DNA of 64,000 bases from assembly GCF_036345255.1 (NCBI RefSeq), contig NZ_CP107783.1, positions 1,674,001 to 1,738,000 of the forward strand, written 5' to 3'. Source of the DNA: Streptomyces sp. NBC_00569. Its GTDB lineage: Bacteria; Actinomycetota; Actinomycetes; Streptomycetales; Streptomycetaceae. The notes beneath the pieces are model-generated. The model worked only from the letters and a program-made list of their open reading frames with translations, was not told where the DNA came from and ran no database searches. Each line of letters begins with the position of its first letter. Positions within the stretch are counted from its first letter, which is position 1. The position numbers were made by a program, and so were the translations under genes. Of this stretch, positions 18,059 to 25,524 are shown piece by piece.

Positions 18059-19152
18059 CGGACACCTCCGGCCACACTCACGGCCCGTGCGATGCGCTCA
18101 AGTTCGCCCTGCCCGAGAGTGGGATGGACCGGCAGAGAGAGCACCTCCGCGGCAGCGCGGTCGGTCTCGGGCAGCGGAGGTCCGGCCGGATCGCGGAACG
18201 GCGCCAGACGGTGGATCGGCGTCGGGTAGTACACCGCACTGCCGATGCCCTGCCCCGCCAGTTCCTGCTGCACGGCATCCCTGCGGCCGTCGGGGATGGC
18301 GACGGTGTACTGGTGGTAGACGTGCCGGGCACCGTCGGCCACGTGCGGCACGGCCAGCCCCTCGATACGGGAGTCGAGCACCTTGGCGTTGGCCCGCCGC
18401 TGCTCGGTCCACGCGGGCAGCTGCTGCAGCTGCACACGGCCCACGGCCGCCGCGACGTCGGTCATACGCAGATTGGCGCCGACGATCTCGTGCGCGTACC
18501 GCTGTTCCATGCCCTGATTCCTGAGCAGCCGCAGAGTGCGCGCCAGCTGGCGGTCAGCGGTGGTGATCATGCCGCCTTCGAGTGCGTGCATGTTCTTCGT
18601 CGGATAGAAGCTGAAGCATGCGGCCTCGCCGAACGTTCCGACGGGCCGTCCGTGCAGCGCGGCGCCGTGCGCCTGGCAGGCGTCCTCGACGACGGCGAGG
18701 CCGTGGCGGGCGGCGAGCGGCAGCAGACGGTCCATGTCGGCCGGATGGCCGTACAGGTGCACGGGGATCAGTGCCGCGGTGCGCGGACCGATCACCGCCG
18801 ACGCGGCGGCCGGATCGAGGCAGTAGGTGCCGGGCGTGATGTCGGCGAAGACCGGTTCGGCGCCCACCAGGCGGACCGCGTTGGCGGTGGCGGCGAACGA
18901 GAAGGAGGGCACCACCACTTCATCGCCCGCTCCGATGCCGAGCGCCATCAGGCTCAGCTGCAGTGCGGAAGTGCCGGAGTTGACGGCGACACAGGTACGT
19001 TCGCCGACCAGCTCCGAGAACTCCTCCTCGAACGCGGCCACCTCCGGCCCCTGGATGACATGGCCGCTACGCAGGACGCGTACGGCAGCCTCGATCTCGG
19101 CCTCGCCGATCACGGGCCGGGCAGCGGGAATTGGCAGGTTGGACCCAGACAC
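18055..19152 (-). CDS. DegT/DnrJ/EryC1-family sugar aminotransferase (WbpE/WlbC-like)
   Basis: This is a 365-residue PLP enzyme. CVAVNSGTSALQLSLMAL is the cofactor phosphate-binding loop, VVEDACQAHGA holds the Asp that contacts the pyridine ring, and SFYPTKNMHALEGGMI contains the Schiff-base lysine (usually S(F/T)xxxKN). Length and motifs fit enzymes that aminate 3-keto UDP-sugars. GTG 19152 has GGAG eight bases upstream. It is the first gene of a two-gene operon with the oxidoreductase. About 70 bases upstream on this strand there is a TTGACA hexamer that may be the -35 element; I see no convincing -10. Confidence 0.87.
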   Translation of the reverse strand: MSGSNLPIPAARPVIGEAEIEAAVRVLRSGHVIQGPEVAAFEEEFSELVGERTCVAVNSGTSALQLSLMALGIGAGDEVVVPSFSFAATANAVRLVGAEPVFADITPGTYCLDPAAASAVIGPRTAALIPVHLYGHPADMDRLLPLAARHGLAVVEDACQAHGAALHGRPVGTFGEAACFSFYPTKNMHALEGGMITTADRQLARTLRLLRNQGMEQRYAHEIVGANLRMTDVAAAVGRVQLQQLPAWTEQRRANAKVLDSRIEGLAVPHVADGARHVYHQYTVAIPDGRRDAVQQELAGQGIGSAVYYPTPIHRLAPFRDPAGPPLPETDRAAAEVLSLPVHPTLGQGELERIARAVSVAGGVR

Positions 19153-19414
19153 GAGCAGTCTCCGTTAGAGAGCGAGGGAGTCGGCCTGTCGTTCAACCTC
19201 AGTTCACTGCGGAGGTTCCGGTTGTCATCATTTGTCAACCCATAAGCAGTATGCGTCAGATGAAGCAATTGGACGCACAACAGTTGTTCACCAAAAAGCA
19301 CCGCCTTCACAGACGCTGGCTGACCGGCGCGGATTCGGACGAACAGCTCGACCGGCGCACCAATGCCGCGCTTGCGCCCCGTGCACATGTCGGTCATGAG
19401 GTGGCGGCGAGGTC

Positions 19415-19563
19415 AGGCCACCCTTGGCGCCCTCGACCAGGGTGGCGGTGCCGGACCCGCACATCGGGTCGAGGACACAGCGATCCGACCGGATGCAGGT
19501 GTGCTGATGGCGTGGGGGCGATCCGACCCGCTCGAACGGTAGAACACGCAGAGTGCCCCACAT
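19415..19563 (-). pseudogene. Fragment with an N6/N4-type methyltransferase motif
   Basis: The minus strand encodes CVLDPMCGSGTATLVEGAKG, which matches the SAM-binding motif I (DPxxGSGT) of DNA/RNA amino-methyltransferases. Recognisable similarity ends on both sides after ~35 residues and the frame then has no methylase features. It looks like a scar of a lost gene. The rest of the gap from 19153 to 19752 shows no gene. Confidence 0.4.
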
Positions 19564-19752
19564 GGATCAAATGACGCTCGCGAACGGGTGTGATTTACGG
19601 TGCCGTCCGCCCTGGCCCGACCATGGAACAGAGTCTGGTCTATGTCTCAAGGCCAATGGGCCGACGGCTGGCACGGAGTTCCGCCCTCCCGATCCGGGTA
19701 GCCGTACGGGCAGCCGCCGACTGCCGACGCCTATCGGAAAAGGAGCATGCCC

Positions 19753-20358
19753 ATGCGCCTCTACGCCCAGACCCCGGCACGTCGAACCCGCCAGATCCTC
19801 GCAGACCTGATCGCGGCAGCCCTGATCTACGCCGCCGTGAAGCTGGCCTTGGTCGTGCACGACGCGATCGGGCGACTGGCCGAACCGGGCCGCAAAGCGG
19901 AAAGCGCCGGCAACAGCCTCTCCGGCGGACTCCACGACGCGGGCGAGGCCGCCTCGAAGGTGCCTTTCGTCGGCGGGCAGTTGAAGAAGCAGCTCGGGTC
20001 CGCCGCCGGCGCCGGCACGGGGCTGGCCGACGCAGGTCGCTCGCTCCAGGACACCGTAGGGCACGTGGCCACGCTGACCACGGTCGTCCTGATCGTCATC
20101 CCGGTGGTTTTCGTGCTGCTGCTGTGGCTGCCCCCGCGCCTGCGCTGGATCCGCCGCAGCGCCGTCACCCAGCGCCTGGCCGCCGGTCCGGGTGGCGCCG
20201 ACCTCCTCGCGCTGCGCGTGCTCACCGGTTCACAACGCGCACTCGCAGCGGTGCCCACGCCACCCGGCGGCCTCGCGGAGGCCTGGCGGCGCGGCGACGA
20301 ACAGGTCATCGCCGACCTGGCGGCGATCGGCATGCGGCAGGCGGGTCTACGCGCCTGA
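19753..20358 (+). CDS. Conserved hypothetical membrane protein
   Basis: The 201-residue product starts at the second ATG (19753). AAGGAG at 19740-19745 has correct spacing for it but is almost touching the ATG at 19747. One hydrophobic segment near the N-terminus (ILADLIAAALIYAAVKLALVV) is followed by a Gly/Ala-rich region with two helices. A second strong membrane segment (VVLIVIPVVFVLLLWLP) and a ~75-residue cytoplasmic tail complete it. Such two-helix proteins are common in Streptomyces, but I know of no function. No operon partner is evident. Confidence 0.7.
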   Translation: MRLYAQTPARRTRQILADLIAAALIYAAVKLALVVHDAIGRLAEPGRKAESAGNSLSGGLHDAGEAASKVPFVGGQLKKQLGSAAGAGTGLADAGRSLQDTVGHVATLTTVVLIVIPVVFVLLLWLPPRLRWIRRSAVTQRLAAGPGGADLLALRVLTGSQRALAAVPTPPGGLAEAWRRGDEQVIADLAAIGMRQAGLRA

Positions 20359-20427
20359 CGGCTGGGCAGCGGGCGAGACCTCAGCGAAGCCGCCAGGCCG
20401 GCCGCTGTACGCTCGCAGGGTGTCTTC

Positions 20428-21107
20428 CTAGTCGGCCATCGCAGTCGCGGTGCGGAACTCGTGGACGGGCTGCGGGAACTCATCCCACAGGATCTGCGAG
20501 CGCACCTCTCCGCCGAGTGCACCGACGAGGAAGCGGGTCACGGTCATGTCGTACCGCTCCCAGTGCTCGCCGGACTCGTCGTTGACCCGGATGGGGCGGG
20601 TGTCGGGGTCGTCGCCCTGCCCCATGAGCCAGTACAGGTACTCGCCGTTGTCCGTGGTTGCCCAGCAGATCAGGCGGGTGGAGCTGTTCCTCGGCGATGT
20701 GGAGCCGCTCGTGGAAGACGCGCCACTGCTCCTGCGTGACGTTGACGGCACGGTCGGAGGTGTGGGCCTCCCAGCCCCAGCTGATGTGGCGCGCCCCGGA
20801 TATCAGCAGAGCCGTCGCCCGGTGCTCCTTGTCGTCCTCGACGGCCCGGCCGATCCAGTCCTGCACACCGTCCAGGTCGGGCCAGTTCGGCCAGGACCTG
20901 GTGGTCGCGGCCGAGATCGAAGGGCGTCAGTGCGGCCTTGACCGCCTTCCAGTCACCCGCCTGGGCCGACTCCACCAGCGCGAGCACCCGCGTGTCCCCG
21001 AGCACGCGCAGCGTGTACATCCCGTTCCTCTGCCTGCGCGAGACGGGAAGGGCGTACGGATCCGCCGCCGGTCTCTCCGCACCCCTGCCGAACATCTTGT
21101 CGAACAT
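20428..21107 (-). pseudogene. SMI1/KNR4-like (SUKH) protein gene with two frameshifts
   Basis: Three overlapping frames on the minus strand make one continuous protein. It begins MFDKMFGRGAERP (from 21107) and runs to about 20895. It then shifts to a frame reading WPDLDGVQDWIGRAVEDD and ending near 20690 (WRVFHERLHIAEE). The last frame reads RLICWATTDNGEYLYWLMGQ, then SGEHWERYDMTVTRFLVGAL, to 20428. The C-terminal part has the W-x-x-T-x-x-G-E-x-L-x-W pattern of SMI1/KNR4 proteins, often immunity proteins against polymorphic toxins. Repaired length would be ~225 residues. Two separate single-base indels mean either a decayed gene or sequencing error. Confidence 0.55.
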
Positions 21108-21422
21108 GCCGCGCCCTCCCCAGGTCCCGCGTGATCATCCGCAGCACTATGAGCGGCATCACTGACACGGTTTCCACAGGGTTTTCACCCGCACTTCACG
21201 GCCCGGGTCCGGGTGGCTCCCCGACCTCTCGCCCCTGAACCGGTCCCCGTCCGGCACCGCCACGACTCCGGCTCGCCGCCGAGCTGTTGTGGACCCTGAC
21301 GCACCTGCCGCCTGTACCGGCTTCAACCGCCGCGAAACGCCCGGGGCAATTCACTCCCGCCTCAGGAGTTGCGGATCTCACAACATAGATCGTTTAGGCT
21401 CTGGGCAGTCTCGAAGCGCACT

Positions 21423-21444
21423 TGAGCCGTCAACTATCGGCTCA
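21423..21444. promoter_or_regulatory. Inverted repeat upstream of the terpene synthase gene
   Basis: TGAGCCG at 21423-21429 and CGGCTCA at 21438-21444 form a perfect 7-bp inverted repeat with an 8-base AT-richer spacer, about 90 bp before the terpene synthase start. It could bind a dimeric regulator or form a short hairpin in the leader. The rest of 21108-21532 shows no gene. Confidence 0.35.
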
Positions 21445-21532
21445 GATCAATCAGTTCGAGTCAGCAGGCGACGACAACGGTCGCCTGTACGCAGGGGCGG
21501 GGGCCTGTGATTCGTCTCAAGAGAGGACACGA

Positions 21533-22564
21533 ATGCCACAGGACGTCAGGTTCGAGCTGCCCTTCAGGACCCCGGTCAGCGAGCACTTGGGCTATGCCCG
21601 GGAGCGGCATCTGCGCTGGGTCTGGGACATGGGACTGGTGCGCAGCCAGGCCGGCTTCGAGGAGTACCAGTCCTGGGACCTCCCCCAGGCGGCGGCACGC
21701 ACCTACCCCTACGCCTCGGCCGACGACATGGTCGTCCTGATGAACTGGTTCTCGCTGGCCTTCCTGTTCGACGATCAATTCGACGCGGGCAGGCCCGACC
21801 GCGCGGACCGCATAGCGGAGGTGGCACGGGAGCTGATCGTCACTCCGCTCCGCCCGGCCGGGACCACTCCCCGAGTGGTGTGCCCGATCACCGTCGCCTG
21901 GACCGAGGTCTGGTCCACCCTCTCGGATGGCATGTCCCTGACTTGGCGGACCCGCTTCGCCGCCTCCTGGGGACGCTTCCTGGCGGCACACACCGAAGAG
22001 GTCGACCTGGCTGCGCACGGCCTGGCGGGAACGCTCAGCCTTGAGGAATACGCGGAATTCCGGCGCCGCACGGTCGGAATCCACCACAGCATCGACGCCG
22101 GCGAGCGCAGCCGTGGCTTCGAAGTGCCGCCGCAGGTGCAGGCCCATCCCCTCATGGTCCGGATGCGCGACCTTGCCGCGGACACCATCGGGTTCATGAA
22201 CGACATCCACTCCTTCGAACGTGAGAAGCGTCGAGGTGACGGCCACAACCTGATAGCCGTGCTGCACCGCGAGCGCGGCTGCAGCTGGGAGGAAGCCGCC
22301 GCCGAGGCGTACCGGATGACGACCGAGTGCCTGAAGGAGTACCTCGAACTCGAGGCCCGCGTCCCGCACATGTGCGACGAGCTCGGTCTCACCGCCACGC
22401 AGCGCCTTCACGTCCAGATGGGTGTGGAGGCCATCCAGCACTGGATCAACGGCAACTACGAGTGGGCCTTGGTTTCCGGCCGTTACAACGCGGCGAAGGA
22501 GGGGCCGGCCGTCACTGCAGAGTTGGCGGGCAAGGGGTCGGTGGACGATCTGCTGACCGTGTGA
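21533..22564 (+). CDS. Class I terpene synthase (sesquiterpene-cyclase type)
   Basis: This 343-residue soluble enzyme ionises a prenyl diphosphate and cyclises it. The aspartate-rich motif is DDQFD at residues 80-84 (FLFDDQFD). The NSE triad is NDIHSFERE at 223-231, giving N223, S227 and E231 for Mg binding. A conserved Arg region (~178) and a C-terminal RY pair (SGRY) should sense the diphosphate. Length and motifs fit bacterial sesquiterpene cyclases; the product cannot be told from sequence. ATG 21533 has GAGG eight bases upstream. It converges on the conservon operon that includes a P450, so the neighbouring P450s are candidate tailoring oxidases. Confidence 0.88.
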   Translation: MPQDVRFELPFRTPVSEHLGYARERHLRWVWDMGLVRSQAGFEEYQSWDLPQAAARTYPYASADDMVVLMNWFSLAFLFDDQFDAGRPDRADRIAEVARELIVTPLRPAGTTPRVVCPITVAWTEVWSTLSDGMSLTWRTRFAASWGRFLAAHTEEVDLAAHGLAGTLSLEEYAEFRRRTVGIHHSIDAGERSRGFEVPPQVQAHPLMVRMRDLAADTIGFMNDIHSFEREKRRGDGHNLIAVLHRERGCSWEEAAAEAYRMTTECLKEYLELEARVPHMCDELGLTATQRLHVQMGVEAIQHWINGNYEWALVSGRYNAAKEGPAVTAELAGKGSVDDLLTV

Positions 22565-22570
22565 CCCACC

Positions 22571-22608
22571 GGTTCCGCCCGGCCGGCTCCTTCCTGCCGG
22601 GCGGAACC
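22571..22608 (+). terminator. Hairpin after the terpene synthase gene
   Basis: GGTTCCGCCCGGC (22571-22583) and GCCGGGCGGAACC (22596-22608) are perfectly complementary 13-base arms with a 12-base loop. It starts seven bases after the stop codon, a typical Streptomyces terminator without a clear U-run. Confidence 0.75.
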
Positions 22609-22796
22609 GCCCGGGGCACGGCCCGGCGCCCGTTCAAGGTGACGCGCGGGCGCCGGCGCGGGCCTGCGCGGTGCGGGCGCAGTGCAGCAGGCTGATCAGT
22701 ACGGGGCGACGGTGTCCAAGGCGGTGTCGACGCCGGCGACAGCCGTCCCACTCTTGAGTGGCGACCTGCGGCGGCGCATCGTGATCTGCACGGCAG

Positions 22797-22833
22797 CGAG
22801 CTCCGGAGGCGGCGAGAATGCCTCCGGAGCTCG
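22797..22833. terminator. Hairpin after the CYP157-type gene
   Basis: CGAGCTCCGGAGGC (22797-22810) and GCCTCCGGAGCTCG (22820-22833) form a perfect 14-bp stem with a nine-base loop. It lies 58 bp beyond the stop of the minus-strand P450 and probably ends the conservon transcript. With the preceding hairpin it insulates the convergent genes. Confidence 0.7.
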
Positions 22834-22890
22834 GTCGTGTCGCAGGTCCGCTCGAATGACGCGGCTCACCCCGCGGTGATCAAACGGCAC

Positions 22891-24159
22891 TCACACCGTG
22901 GCGGCCTGCGCCGTGAACTCAACGGGCAGGGCGTCGAGTCGCGCCTCCCAGGTCGAGGCGGTCGAGGTGAGTTCGTCGGCCGGCACCGCCAGGCGCAGGC
23001 CGGGCAGGCGGTGGAGCAGGCGGTCGACGGCGACCTCGATGATGGCTTGGCCGATGTTCTGGCCGGGGCACTCGTGTGCACCGCCGCTGAACGCCAGGTG
23101 TGACTGGTTGCCCTGGAGCGAGACGCCCGCCTCAGGCCGGATCTCCGGGTCCAGATTGCCGGCCGTGAGCCCCAGAACGAGGAGGTCGCCCTCCTTGACG
23201 TGCTGGCCACCGAGTTCCAGGTCGTTGGTCGCGAAGCGTCCCGGCAGGACGGCCAGCGGCGGCGTGTTCCACATGACCTCCTCGACGACTGTGGAGACTT
23301 GGAGCTGTCCGCTCACGAGTCCCGCGAGGCGGGAGGCGTCGGTGAGGATCAGCTGTAGCACTCGGGCCAGCAGATTGCTGGTGGTGGTGTGCGCTGTGAT
23401 CAGGACCAGGCGCAGATGGTTGTGGATCTCGTCTTCGTCGAGGCCCGCGTCATGGCCGAGCAGACCGGTGGTGAAGTCGGCTCCGGGCTCGTCACGCTTG
23501 CGCGCGGCGAGGTCCGCAAGGATCTGCATGATGCGGTCGTTGTGCGCGAGAGCGTCTTCACCGCCCTTCATGAGCTGGGCGCAGGAGACGGCCAGGTTGC
23601 GCCCCTCGGCCGCGGGGAGCCCGAACAGGCGGGTCAGGACGAGCATCGGCAGGAACTCGGCGTAGTCGCCCACAAGATCGGCGCTGCCTGCATCGGCGAA
23701 GGCGTCGATCTGCTTGTTGGCGAAGTGCTCGACGTGGCGGCGGATGCCGCGTCCCGCGACGGTCTGCAGGCTGTCCGTCACCGCGCCGCGCAGTCTGCGG
23801 TGCGGCGCGCCGTCCTGCGATACGCAGTCGGGGCGCCAGCCGAGCATCGGGATCAGAGGCGAGGTGGCCTCGACGCGGCCTTCCTTCCAGTCCCGCCAGA
23901 TCCGCGAGTCACGGCTGAACTGTCGCGGGGTGTCCAGCACCCACCGGCACTCCCGGTACCCGAGAACGAGCCAGGCAGGGATGTCGCCTTCCAGGAGGAC
24001 CGGCGCCACGGCTCCGTGCTCCTTACGCAGCCGCGCGTAGATGCCGAGCGGGTCGAGCGCCGCTTGGGGCCCGTACAGCCGGGTGAGGTCGCCGTCGCCG
24101 CCGTGTGCGACGGGGCATCCACCAGAGGCGTCGGGGCTGTTTGTGGGCTGGTCGGTCAT
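22891..24159 (-). CDS. cvnE: Conservon cytochrome P450, CYP157-type without the ExxR arginine
   Basis: The 422-residue haem protein has the Cys-ligand loop FSGGAHECPGQNIG and an I-helix with TAHTTTSN in place of the usual AGxDTT. At the K-helix, nearly all P450s have ExxR, but here the segment is VVEEVMWNTPP and Arg is replaced by Trp. CYP157 enzymes linked to Streptomyces conservons are known for lacking ExxR, so this supports that family. It is the last gene of the conservon, coupled to cvnD by an ATGA overlap (24156-24159). Its role could be oxidation of the nearby terpene or redox sensing in the signalling complex. Confidence 0.85.
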   Translation of the reverse strand: MTDQPTNSPDASGGCPVAHGGDGDLTRLYGPQAALDPLGIYARLRKEHGAVAPVLLEGDIPAWLVLGYRECRWVLDTPRQFSRDSRIWRDWKEGRVEATSPLIPMLGWRPDCVSQDGAPHRRLRGAVTDSLQTVAGRGIRRHVEHFANKQIDAFADAGSADLVGDYAEFLPMLVLTRLFGLPAAEGRNLAVSCAQLMKGGEDALAHNDRIMQILADLAARKRDEPGADFTTGLLGHDAGLDEDEIHNHLRLVLITAHTTTSNLLARVLQLILTDASRLAGLVSGQLQVSTVVEEVMWNTPPLAVLPGRFATNDLELGGQHVKEGDLLVLGLTAGNLDPEIRPEAGVSLQGNQSHLAFSGGAHECPGQNIGQAIIEVAVDRLLHRLPGLRLAVPADELTSTASTWEARLDALPVEFTAQAATV

Positions 24160-24761
24160 CGGGACTCCAGAGCGACGGCAGAGCGTTCCTTGAGGTGACG
24201 TATCAACGCGATGAGAACGTCACGGCTCGATGCGCGGTCGCGTGCGTCGCAGGCAACGACCGGGGTGTCCGGGGAGATGTCGAGGGCGTCCCGGATCTCT
24301 TCCACCGGGTGGTCCTTGGAGTCGGGGAAGACGTTCAGAGCTATGACGAAGGGCACGCCCTGCCGCTCCATCTCCTCGATGGCGCGAAAGCTCGAGGCCA
24401 GCCGCCGGGTGTCCACGAGGACCACCGCGCCGAGGGCGCCCTTGAACAGGCCGTTCCACAGGAACCAGAACCGCTCCTGGCCCGGCGTCCCGAACAGGTA
24501 GAGGACGAGGTCCTCATTGATGCCGATCTTGCCGAAATCCAGGCTGACGGTGGTCTGCGTCTTGTCCGCCACACCGATCAGGTTGTCGACGCCTGCGCTG
24601 GCCTGGGTCAGCGTCTCCTCAGTGGTCAGCGGCTTGATGTCGCTGACCGAACCCACCATGGTGGTCTTGCCGGTGCCGAAGCCGCCGGCAATCATCACCT
24701 TCACCGAGCGGGTGCCCCCGGTCGTCTGCCGGTTGGCGTGGTCAAAGCCGTTGAAGTGCAC
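24156..24761 (-). CDS. cvnD: CvnD: small GTP-binding protein of the conservon
   Basis: The 201-residue protein shows the P-loop GGFGTGKTTMVGS (G1), LFGTPGQERF for the D/TxPG G3 region, and ALNVFPDSKD in place of the NKxD G4 motif, as is usual in the CvnD/MglA-like family. GTG 24761 is chosen for the strong GAGGAGG seven bases upstream and because the P-loop domain starts there; the longer open frame is antisense-type residue. It overlaps the end of cvnC by 20 bp. In conservons this GTPase is thought to work downstream of the CvnA sensor, as G proteins do with receptors. Confidence 0.9.
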   Translation of the reverse strand: MHFNGFDHANRQTTGGTRSVKVMIAGGFGTGKTTMVGSVSDIKPLTTEETLTQASAGVDNLIGVADKTQTTVSLDFGKIGINEDLVLYLFGTPGQERFWFLWNGLFKGALGAVVLVDTRRLASSFRAIEEMERQGVPFVIALNVFPDSKDHPVEEIRDALDISPDTPVVACDARDRASSRDVLIALIRHLKERSAVALESR

Positions 24762-25113
24762 TGAGTACCTCCTCGAGGAGCGCAAGGTCGGGCCCGCTGC
24801 CGGCGCTCGACGCCGGGATGGGATTACGGGCTTCGACGCGGCCTGCGTCCAGCAGATCGGCCAGGAGCACCGCGACAATGTTGAAGGGCAGACGCAGGTG
24901 GGCGCCGAGTTCGGCCACCGCCAGCGGATCGCGGCAGCGCCGGATGATCTCCTCGTGCTCGTGCTGCATGCCGGGTACGGCCGCGGCGCGGGAGACGATG
25001 AGGGTCGCCACGTCAAGGCTTGAGGCGGAACCGCCCGGTCCGCTGCGGCCACCCGTGAGGACGTAGTAGCGCTCGAGACCGGACGGGTCCGTGGGCGGGC
25101 GGGGAGCACTCAT
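24742..25113 (-). CDS. cvnC: CvnC: DUF742 protein of the conservon
   Basis: The 123-residue DUF742 protein has ERYYVLTGGRSGP near the N-terminus. A winged-helix-like part follows, with HEEIIRRCRDPLAVAELGAHL and PFNIVAVLLADLLDAGRVEA. This is the standard third conservon component. It begins with ATG inside the stop of cvnB (ATGA, 25110-25113) and overlaps cvnD by 20 bp, so all are made in coupled fashion. Partner proteins in the family form a membrane-associated complex with the sensor; its exact function is not established. Confidence 0.9.
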   Translation of the reverse strand: MSAPRPPTDPSGLERYYVLTGGRSGPGGSASSLDVATLIVSRAAAVPGMQHEHEEIIRRCRDPLAVAELGAHLRLPFNIVAVLLADLLDAGRVEARNPIPASSAGSGPDLALLEEVLSALQRL

Positions 25114-25520
25114 CCAGAATTCTCGTCCAGACGCGGGGTGGTGCCCAGGAGCTCACCCATCCTGCGGGCCAAGTCCCTCATCTGGTGGCCGAGAAGCCCC
25201 TGATCGAGGCCTTCCCTGGCCACCACTCCCAGGTACGTCTCCACGCCTGCCCTCACCACGAAGAGGTGACCTCCGTCGACCTCGATCATGGCGAGCCGCA
25301 GCTGACCGGCGTACTTGGGGAACTGCTCGGCCACCGGCTGGGCCAGCGCCTGCAGGCCCGCGACGACGGCGGCGAACCGGTCCACGTCGTCGGGATCATC
25401 GGCACCGTGGGACGTGATGGCCTTGCCGTCACTCGATGCCACAAGGGCGAAGCGGATCTCCGGGATGCTCTCCGTCAGGTCACGGAGCGCCCAGCTCACG
25501 TCGGTTCCCTGTTGAGTCAT
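25110..25520 (-). CDS. cvnB: CvnB: roadblock/LC7-domain protein of the conservon
   Basis: The 136-residue protein has the roadblock/LC7 fold pattern (ALVASSDGKAITSHG, FAAVVAGLQALAQPV, MIEVDGGHLFVVRAG). Related proteins act as GTPase-activating or scaffold subunits for MglA/CvnD-type GTPases. ATG 25520 lies four bases after the cvnA stop, and homology begins there rather than at the upstream in-frame ATG. It probably links the CvnA sensor to CvnD. Confidence 0.9.
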   Translation of the reverse strand: MTQQGTDVSWALRDLTESIPEIRFALVASSDGKAITSHGADDPDDVDRFAAVVAGLQALAQPVAEQFPKYAGQLRLAMIEVDGGHLFVVRAGVETYLGVVAREGLDQGLLGHQMRDLARRMGELLGTTPRLDENSG

Positions 25521-25524
25521 GTGG

